DNA of 64,000 nt. Origin: Collimonas sp. OK412 (GTDB taxonomy: Bacteria > Pseudomonadota > Gammaproteobacteria > Burkholderiales > Burkholderiaceae_D). Position numbers and translations under genes: made by a program. Positions 56,837 to 64,000 of the stretch are shown piece after piece (positions within the stretch are counted from its first letter, which is position 1; every line of letters begins with the position of its first letter). The notes beneath the pieces are model-generated. The model made no database searches and was not told where the DNA came from. It saw nothing but the letters and a program-made list of their open reading frames with translations. The DNA is taken from assembly GCF_900112135.1 (NCBI RefSeq), contig NZ_FOLC01000014.1, positions 98,756 through 162,755 of the forward strand. Reading direction: 5' to 3'.

Positions 56837-57161
56837 GGTATGGATGCATGATTTCCCCTTGTTTTTTGTTGCCATAGAGCATTGTTTTTATTGTTATAAG
56901 CGAGTATAAGCAGCCTTTTTTTGCCGGCTTGACCGTGCGTCACAGTTTTACAAAATATTTCTGTTTTCTGCCGTGATATGTCGGTGCTAAACTTTCCAGC
57001 ATTGCATGAGAGCACTGCACAATCAGCTCTGCAGCTCAAAAGGCAACACTATGGCGACGCAATGAATAACGAAAACATCACTAGTGCCCTGCAAGTGCCG
57101 CCGCTCTCCGAAACTACCCGTCATTACGCTGCCTACCCAGCGTCAACCGGCACGCCCCCGG
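56837..57161. repeat. Duplicated divergent promoter module, copy B
   Basis: Counterpart of 49124-49448. It drives the araC-type gene to the right and, about 170 bp further left, tpsA on the minus strand. A short minus-strand frame (ATG at 56848) lies where the Big-domain lipoprotein begins in copy A and ends after 22 codons, which looks like a trace of the ancestral gene start. GTGCGTCA is at 56934-56941. The remaining part of the gap (56671-56836) shows only the tpsA leader. Confidence 0.85.
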
Positions 57162-58171
57162 TCCTGGCGAATTACCGCACTGTCCATGCGCCTGCCATCG
57201 TTCATAGTCACTTCACCGTAGAGCGCGAACCGCAGCAACGGCAGTTGCTGGCCTGGCGTGACCGGGTCGGCCACATCATCGATGTGCTGCCCTCGCTGCA
57301 TCAGATTGAGAAACCGTTCCACGCTTCAATTGACCGCTATTCGGTCGGTAAACTGGCTTTTACCGACTGCCGCTCTGATGCGTTGTTACTGGAGCGTTCG
57401 GTGGCACGCATCTCCACGGACAGCATCCGTGACTATGTTTTTCAGGTGTTTATGGAAGGTGGCGTCGAATCCGACGCAGGGACCTACGCGCAACGCCGCA
57501 GTTCGCCATCCGTGGCACGCATGATTGCACTGGACATGAATCAGCCGGTGCGGATGCAACGCCATGCCTGCCGGGTGCTGACGCTCTCTGTTCCGCGCTC
57601 ACTGGTGGAAATGAACGTCCCTGACGCAGAAGCCATACATGGCCGTGTCATTCACGACATCACTCCGCTGACCCGGCTACTCGTCGAACATATTGCGTCG
57701 CTGAATCAGAATCTGGGGGTGATCAGCGCGAGCGAAGCGGACAGTGCCTTGCACGCCAGCATCCACCTGCTGGCCGCGGCTTTTGGCAAACAGGCAGGCC
57801 TGACCGGCAATGCGCGCGCTGCCGCACGCGCTGCCATATCCGGTCAGGTACGACGCTATATCCAGGCGAACCTGCATCAAGCAGAACTCTCTCCAGAAAG
57901 CTTGCTGAATACGCTGCAACTGCCGCGCGGCACCTTGTATCGTCTGTTCGCGCATGAGGGTGGTCTTGGTGCCTACATTCGCAACCGTCGACTGCGCGCG
58001 GCGGCGGATGAACTGGTCCGCTATCCGGATCTGGCGGTGATGGATATTGCTTACGGCCTGGGCTTCAAAAGCGCTTCGGATTTTACCCGCGCTTTTCGCC
58101 GGGCCTACGACATGGCGCCGCAAGATTTGCGCGCACAAGCGTTTGAATTACGACGCACCAGAAGCAAATAA
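57062..58171 (+). CDS. AraC-family transcriptional regulator
   Basis: The ATG at 57062 gives 369 residues; the frame stays open to an ATG at 56978, and both starts have weak ribosome-binding sites. The N-terminal half (about 60-230) is an AraC-binding-like cupin domain. The C-terminal half holds two helix-turn-helix units: LSPESLLNTLQLPRGTLYRLF and LAVMDIAYGLGFKSASDFTRAFRRAYDMAPQDLRA. Its 5' end was copied to 49349. It is the natural candidate to control the tpsA/tpsB genes, the Big-domain lipoprotein and the MHS transporter at 58212 (inference). Confidence 0.9.
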   Translation: MNNENITSALQVPPLSETTRHYAAYPASTGTPPVLANYRTVHAPAIVHSHFTVEREPQQRQLLAWRDRVGHIIDVLPSLHQIEKPFHASIDRYSVGKLAFTDCRSDALLLERSVARISTDSIRDYVFQVFMEGGVESDAGTYAQRRSSPSVARMIALDMNQPVRMQRHACRVLTLSVPRSLVEMNVPDAEAIHGRVIHDITPLTRLLVEHIASLNQNLGVISASEADSALHASIHLLAAAFGKQAGLTGNARAAARAAISGQVRRYIQANLHQAELSPESLLNTLQLPRGTLYRLFAHEGGLGAYIRNRRLRAAADELVRYPDLAVMDIAYGLGFKSASDFTRAFRRAYDMAPQDLRAQAFELRRTRSK

Positions 58172-58211
58172 ACCTGCCTGAATGACGGGAGATGGTGCAA
58201 AACCCGCGCTG

Positions 58212-59498
58212 TCAGCGATCTTCAACCGTCTCGGGAAACCAGATCAAGGCGAACAGGCTGATACATAGTGCGGCAAGCAGATACCATGCGGGAGCCATTG
58301 GATTTCCAGTGACACCCATCAGCCAGGTCACGATAAATGGCGAAAAGCCGCCGAATATCGTTACACCAAAACTATAAATCATCGACATCCCGGTTGCCCG
58401 ATGATGACGTGGAAAAGCTTCCAGCATCATCACCGCGCTTGCACCGCCATTGGTTAATGCCACGGCGGCGTAGCCTCCGATAATGAATAATGAGAGCAGT
58501 ACTCCCGCGCCATGCGTCAATACAAGGAAAGCGGGGTAAGTCAACACGATGCAAGCGATCAGTGTCAGGTATTGGATCGGCTTGCGGCGGCGTTGCCGGT
58601 CGGCGACGCGAGCCAGTATCGGATTGCCGACGAAAATCACAGCACCAGCCAGGCAAGCCGTGAGCAGGCTGATGGTGGACGACAGATGCAGGGTCGTGAT
58701 CAGGTAGGTCGGCATATAGAACACCATGATGTAAATGCTGGCCGTGGGTGCCGCCATCAACAATATCCCGAACCACAGCGTACGGGAGCGTTGCGCGAAC
58801 ACACTCGTCACGGTGGGCCGATGCTGTGCTCCCATCCCGGCCTCGCTCATGTGACGACGGACATACCACCCGACCGGCCCGACCAGCATTCCCAGTATGA
58901 AGGGGATGCGCCAGCCCCAGTCTTGCATCGCTTCACGGGTAAGCAGTGCTGTGGTGACAGCCCCGACCAGCGCTCCGGCAAGCGCCGATGCCCCCTGGCT
59001 GCCGGCGCGCCAGCTGACCATATAGCATCGTTGATTTTTGTCCGCCAACTCCATCAACATGGCCGAGGCAGCGCCGATCTCCCCTCCCGCCGCCAGCCCC
59101 TGCAGGAGCCTTGCCAATACAATTAACACCGTGGCCGTCACGCCGATCGATGCGTAAGACGGTGTGAACGCGATGATCCCGGTGCCCAGCGTCATCAGCA
59201 CGATGGAGAAAAGCAGCCCCGCCTTGCGCCCCTTGTGGTCGGCCAGGTTGCCGATGACGATCGCTCCCAGCGGACGCATGAGGAATCCGGCGCCAAATGT
59301 GGCGAGCGCCATCAACAGAGATGAGAGAGGGTTACTCGACGGAAAATAAAGTTTGCCGATGATCACAGCGGAAAAGCTGTACACCGTAAAGTCATACATT
59401 ATCAAACCGTTGCCGATGGCGGCGGCCACGATGATGCGCTTTGTCTGCGCCGCAGTGGGCGCGGTTTGTATCGGGATGGACGGAGAAGCGGTCGTCAT
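58212..59498 (-). CDS. MFS transporter of the MHS family
   Basis: From the ATG at 59498 (AGGGA upstream) the protein has 428 residues and twelve predicted helices. AIGNGLIMYDFTVYSF and RPLGAIVIGNLADHKGRK are MHS-family signatures. The N-terminal glycine at the position of the common FEWYDF motif is replaced by LIMYDF, as in citrate/tricarballylate-type members. It converges with the araC-type gene. Its promoter region contains the repeated TGCGTCA motif. Confidence 0.88.
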   Translation of the reverse strand: MTTASPSIPIQTAPTAAQTKRIIVAAAIGNGLIMYDFTVYSFSAVIIGKLYFPSSNPLSSLLMALATFGAGFLMRPLGAIVIGNLADHKGRKAGLLFSIVLMTLGTGIIAFTPSYASIGVTATVLIVLARLLQGLAAGGEIGAASAMLMELADKNQRCYMVSWRAGSQGASALAGALVGAVTTALLTREAMQDWGWRIPFILGMLVGPVGWYVRRHMSEAGMGAQHRPTVTSVFAQRSRTLWFGILLMAAPTASIYIMVFYMPTYLITTLHLSSTISLLTACLAGAVIFVGNPILARVADRQRRRKPIQYLTLIACIVLTYPAFLVLTHGAGVLLSLFIIGGYAAVALTNGGASAVMMLEAFPRHHRATGMSMIYSFGVTIFGGFSPFIVTWLMGVTGNPMAPAWYLLAALCISLFALIWFPETVEDR

Positions 59499-59580
59499 TT
59501 TTGTATGTATCCCTGATGGAAAAGTGCTAAAAACACAATGTTTACATTTCCTGCTCAGCTTATCTGGTTTCAGTCCCAAA

Positions 59581-59598
59581 GTGCGTCATTTTGCGTCA
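59581..59598. promoter_or_regulatory. Tandem TGCGTCA half-sites upstream of the MHS transporter
   Basis: GTGCGTCA (59581-59588) and TTGCGTCA (59591-59598) are direct repeats 10 bp apart, one helical turn, the usual spacing for AraC-family binding half-sites. The first is shared with both copies of the promoter module at 49224 and 56934. Confidence 0.4.
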
Positions 59599-59659
59599 GC
59601 GCGTTGTAGCCAATTTCCTCGCGTCCCCTGCGATTATCATCGGCTTGCCAATCAATGCG

Positions 59660-59684
59660 GAGCCATAAAGCAAAAAAGCCCGCA
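59660..59684 (-). repeat. 25-bp terminator-associated repeat, copy 2
   Basis: Identical to 46638-46662. Here it overlaps the terminator of guaA, which is likely its original context. Confidence 0.6.
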
Positions 59685-59698
59685 TTTATGCGGGCTTT
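59672..59698 (-). terminator. Intrinsic terminator of guaA
   Basis: GCCCGCA...TGCGGGC stem followed, on the minus strand, by six T. It lies 46 bp past the guaA stop. Confidence 0.85.
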
Positions 59699-59743
59699 GG
59701 AGCATTTTCTGCCTTTGAATACTAGCGAGTGCCAGACATCAGA

Positions 59744-61324
59744 TCACTCCCACTCGATAGTCGCCGGCGGCTTGCCTGAAATATCATAAACCACGCGATT
59801 GATGCCGCGCACTTCATTGATGATGCGATTCGACACCCGCCCCAGCAACTCATGTGGCAGGTGCGCCCAATGCGCAGTCATGAAATCCTGGGTCTGCACC
59901 GCACGCAAGGCCACCACGTATTCATAAGTACGGCCATCGCCCATCACGCCGACCGACTTGACCGGCAGGAAAACCGCAAACGCCTGGCTGGTCTTGTCGT
60001 ACCAGGTTTCGTCCTGGTCGTCCGTCGTGTTGCGCAGCTCTTCGATGAAGATGGCGTCGGCGCGGCGCAACAGGTCGGCGAATTCTTTCTTGACTTCGCC
60101 CAGGATGCGCACGCCCAGGCCCGGGCCCGGGAATGGATGGCGATACACCATCGCATGCGGCAAGCCAAGCGCGACGCCCAGCTTGCGTACTTCATCCTTG
60201 AACAGTTCGCGCAGCGGTTCCAGCAACTGCAGGTTCAGGGTTTCCGGCAGGCCGCCGACATTGTGGTGGCTCTTGATCGTGTGCGCGGCGTTCTTGCCCT
60301 TGCCGGCGCTTTCGATGACGTCCGGGTAGATCGTGCCTTGCGCCAGCCATTTTGCATTCTTCAGCTTGGCCGATTCAACCTGGAATACTTCGACGAATTC
60401 GCGGCCGATGATCTTGCGCTTGGCTTCCGGATCGGTAACGCCGGCCAGGTGGCCCATGAACTGCGCGGTGGCGTCGACATGGATCACCTTGACGCCGAGG
60501 TTCTGGGCGAACATCTCCATCACCATCTTGCCTTCGTCCAGGCGCAGCAGGCCGTGGTCGACGAAGACGCAGGTCAGCTGGTCGCCGATGGCGCGGTGGA
60601 TCAGGGCGGCGGCGACACTGCTGTCGACGCCGCCGGACAAGCCCAGGATCACCTCGTCGCTACCAACTTGCTTGCGGATCGATTCGACCGCTTCGGCGAT
60701 GTAGTCCGGCATGTTCCAGTCCGGCTTGCAGCCGCAGATATCGATCACGAAGCGGCTCAGGATCGCTTCGCCCTTGACCGTGTGGGTGACTTCCGGGTGG
60801 AACTGCACCGCATAGAAGCGGCGCTCGTCGTCAGCCATGCCGGCGATCGGGCAGTTCGGCGTCGACGCCATCAGTTTGAAACCAGGCGGCATGTGGTCGA
60901 CCTTGTCGCCATGGCTCATCCAGACTTTCAGCATGGAATGCGATTCCGGCGTCACGAAATCGCTGATGCCTTCCAGCAGCGCGCTGTGGCCGCGGGCCCG
61001 CACTTCGGCGTAGCCGAATTCGCGCACCTTGCCCATCTCGACCTTGCCGCCCAGCTGCTCAGCCATGGTTTGCATGCCGTAGCAGATGCCGAATACCGGC
61101 ACACCCAATTCGAACACCGCTTGCGGCGCACGCGGGGTGTCGCCGTCAGTGACGCTGTTCGGACCGCCCGACAGGATGATGCCGGAAGCACCGTAGCTGC
61201 GAACGAATTCATCGGACACATCGTAGGGAAACACTTCGGAAAACACGCCTGCGTCGCGCACGCGGCGCGCGATCAGTTGGGTAACCTGGGAGCCGAAATC
61301 GAGGATGAGGATTTTTGAGTGCAT
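59744..61324 (-). CDS. guaA: GMP synthase (glutamine-hydrolysing)
   Basis: GuaA converts XMP to GMP. The 526-residue protein has an N-terminal class I glutamine amidotransferase ([19 protein letters not shown], nucleophile Cys in GICYGMQ, His/Glu in QFHPEVTHT), the ATP-pyrophosphatase P-loop [13 protein letters not shown] and a C-terminal dimerisation domain ending KPPATIEWE. It follows guaB on the same strand after 117 bp with a hairpin in between. Confidence 0.97.
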   Translation of the reverse strand: MHSKILILDFGSQVTQLIARRVRDAGVFSEVFPYDVSDEFVRSYGASGIILSGGPNSVTDGDTPRAPQAVFELGVPVFGICYGMQTMAEQLGGKVEMGKVREFGYAEVRARGHSALLEGISDFVTPESHSMLKVWMSHGDKVDHMPPGFKLMASTPNCPIAGMADDERRFYAVQFHPEVTHTVKGEAILSRFVIDICGCKPDWNMPDYIAEAVESIRKQVGSDEVILGLSGGVDSSVAAALIHRAIGDQLTCVFVDHGLLRLDEGKMVMEMFAQNLGVKVIHVDATAQFMGHLAGVTDPEAKRKIIGREFVEVFQVESAKLKNAKWLAQGTIYPDVIESAGKGKNAAHTIKSHHNVGGLPETLNLQLLEPLRELFKDEVRKLGVALGLPHAMVYRHPFPGPGLGVRILGEVKKEFADLLRRADAIFIEELRNTTDDQDETWYDKTSQAFAVFLPVKSVGVMGDGRTYEYVVALRAVQTQDFMTAHWAHLPHELLGRVSNRIINEVRGINRVVYDISGKPPATIEWE

Positions 61325-61375
61325 GGTGGATGCCTGGTAGCTGATTTAGCAAAAAATGAGAATCTTTAAACTGCA

Positions 61376-61408
61376 CGCGCCACCGGCGGTATCCCCGCAG
61401 GTGGCGCG
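61376..61408 (-). terminator. Hairpin between guaB and guaA
   Basis: CGCGCCACC (61376-61384) pairs with GGTGGCGCG (61400-61408). No T-run follows on the minus strand, so it may only weaken read-through from guaB into guaA. Confidence 0.45.
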
Positions 61409-61441
61409 TTCCTGGACTAGATCAAGGTGCAGATCCAACTA

Positions 61442-62929
<1,488 letters not shown>

Positions 62930-63082
62930 TTATACAGAAAACCGGACAAGTCGCCTAACGTTGCGCAATTTTAGCCACAACCGGGGAAATATTTCCACAA
63001 AGCACTACCGATCAATTGACACGGCTAGTGAAACATGGCGAAATCTGCGCTCAATCTACTTCTATCGCCTCAAGGAACAGCA

Positions 63083-63616
63083 ATGAATGCAATCCGCCTG
63101 AAACACGCCTTTTCCGCCACCGCAGCGCTGGTCCTGCTCAGCCTCGCGACTTCCGCCCTGGCGCAATTCGTGTGGCTGGACGAAAAAGGCGTGAAGCAGT
63201 ATTCAGACTTGCCGCCGCCGCCCTCGGTGCCGAACAAGCGCATCCTGAAAACACCGGGCCAGAGCCTGCCGCGCGGCACTACAGAAGAAACCGGAACTGC
63301 CGCTGCCGCCGATGCTGATGCCAGCGCCGACAGCAAGCCGGACGCAAAAGCGCAGCCGACCATTGCTGAACAAAACGCCGCATTCCGGAAACGCAAGACC
63401 GAACAGGCCGAAAAGAACAAGAAAGCCGAGCAGGAAGCCAAGCTAGCCTCCAACAAGGCAGAAAACTGCGCCCGAGCCCGCGCCAACCAGCGCACCCTGG
63501 ACTCTGGCGCGCGCATCGCCCAAACCGACAGTAGCGGCCAGCGTTCATACATGAACGATCAGCAGCGGGCACAGCAAAACGCACAGAATCGAGAAACCTT
63601 GAGCGAATGCCAATAA
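63083..63616 (+). CDS. DUF4124 domain exported protein
   Basis: The ATG at 63083 (AAGGAACAGCA upstream) gives 177 residues; an in-frame ATG at 63035 lacks such a site. The signal peptide ends at ALA-QFVW, followed by the DUF4124 phrase FVWLDEKGVKQYSDLPPPPSVPNKRI (in part) and a long Lys/Ala/Glu-rich helical, coiled-coil-like segment. DUF4124 proteins are periplasmic with no known function. It is divergent from guaB. Two terminators follow. Confidence 0.85.
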   Translation: MNAIRLKHAFSATAALVLLSLATSALAQFVWLDEKGVKQYSDLPPPPSVPNKRILKTPGQSLPRGTTEETGTAAAADADASADSKPDAKAQPTIAEQNAAFRKRKTEQAEKNKKAEQEAKLASNKAENCARARANQRTLDSGARIAQTDSSGQRSYMNDQQRAQQNAQNRETLSECQ

Positions 63617-63630
63617 GCAGAAAACTGCAA

Positions 63631-63652
63631 AAGCCCGCGATTCAGCGGGCTT
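63631..63652 (+). terminator. Hairpin after the DUF4124 gene
   Basis: GCCCGC (63633-63638) pairs with GCGGGC (63645-63650), flanked by A and T. It lies 15 bp past the stop. Confidence 0.7.
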
Positions 63653-63665
63653 CAGGTTGCTGACG

Positions 63666-63697
63666 AACCCACCATTTTTTGGTGGGTTTTATTTTTT
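63666..63697. terminator. Second terminator before the transposase
   Basis: AACCCACC (63666-63673) pairs with GGTGGGTT (63681-63688), followed by T-rich sequence. It separates the DUF4124 gene from the convergent transposase. Confidence 0.7.
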
Positions 63698-63720
63698 GTG
63701 GGTCGAATTAAGGCGTGGGC

Positions 63721-63999
63721 TTAAAAAACAGGCGATCGGCAGAAGAAAGCGTCATGCAAGAGGAAATGGCGCATCAAGGCGTATGTGCGGTCGAAATGGA
63801 CGTTTAAAGAAGCTAAAAGCCGCGCCAGCAGCAGCGCGATCTTCTTCATATTCTGGCAAGCAGCCCCCAGCAGACATTGCTCGGCAAGCTTGCGCAAGCC
63901 ACGCATCTTTGCGTAGCGATGACCATGCAATTGCTTGGCGTCGGCGAAGCTGCGTTCCACCGTTTCCTTGCGTCGCGCGTAAATACGCTTGCCCCATTC
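63721..63999 (-). mobile_element. IS1182-type transposase, C-terminal part
   Basis: The last 92 codons of a transposase enter from the right edge. The translation KRIYARRKETVERSFADAKQ, then LHGHRYAKMRGLRKLAEQCLLGAACQNMKKIALLLAR (in part), is the C-terminal end of IS1182-family DDE transposases; the Glu in VERSFADAK is the expected catalytic-triad position. The frame is intact up to its TAA, so the element may be complete. The terminal inverted repeat should lie between 63700 and 63720 but I cannot define it without the other end. Confidence 0.8.
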
Positions 64000-64000
64000 G

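Noticed and set aside
56809..57039. A 76-codon minus-strand frame in promoter module copy B
   Set aside because: It has no ribosome-binding site at its first ATG and crosses the conserved control region. The similar frame in copy A only runs into the lipoprotein's start, so it reflects shared promoter DNA.

Overview
The window comes from a high-GC Gram-negative bacterium, most likely a betaproteobacterium of the order Burkholderiales and probably an Oxalobacteraceae member close to Collimonas, Herbaspirillum or Janthinobacterium. This rests on the hemC-hemD-hemX-hemY operon facing ppc, on the gene styles (PurT, GuaB-GuaA, NadA-NadC, a DUF4124 protein) and on codon use. The genus is inference. 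There is no rRNA, tRNA, CRISPR array or prophage that I can see.

Region 1 (1-17.2 kb) is mostly housekeeping. It holds the start of a CNNM/CorC-type membrane protein, the haem operon hemCDXY, PEP carboxylase, an MscS channel and a GNAT acetyltransferase. These are followed by a GntR-regulated polar amino-acid ABC transporter, adenine deaminase, a DUF1488-like protein and a PACE efflux protein divergent from its LysR regulator. Region 2 (16.6-20.8 kb) holds small unknown genes, a Gfo/Idh/MocA oxidoreductase, an EntD/Sfp-type phosphopantetheinyl transferase, and three or four copies of a small-RNA-like element on the minus strand with a CU-rich, anti-Shine-Dalgarno 5' end. Region 3 (20.8-33 kb) holds three MFS transporters, purT, the NAD de novo genes nadB and nadA-nadC, and a secreted M20 peptidase. 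Region 4 (33-44.3 kb) holds a YbiT-type ABC-F protein, a class A beta-lactamase with a divergent AmpR regulator, tadA-ldcA, queD, queE, thpR, outer-membrane phospholipase A, and a quinone reductase divergent from a LysR regulator.

Region 5 (44.4-59.5 kb) is an accessory, cell-surface region. It contains a DUF4382 lipoprotein, two tiny exported proteins, a relic of an autotransporter barrel, a five-Big-domain lipoprotein with a glycine-rich C-terminus, and a two-partner secretion system. The TpsA exoprotein has 1765 residues and thirteen 55-residue tandem repeats; TpsB is its outer-membrane transporter. An AraC-type regulator and an MHS-family transporter follow. The promoter and 5' end of the araC-type gene are duplicated upstream of the Big-domain lipoprotein, so the two surface proteins sit behind paralogous promoters with a stub of the regulator gene left behind one of them. 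I consider this arrangement the most interesting feature of the window, and infer a shared surface-adhesin regulon.

Region 6 (59.6-64 kb) returns to housekeeping with guaB-guaA and a DUF4124 protein. It ends inside an IS1182-type transposase.
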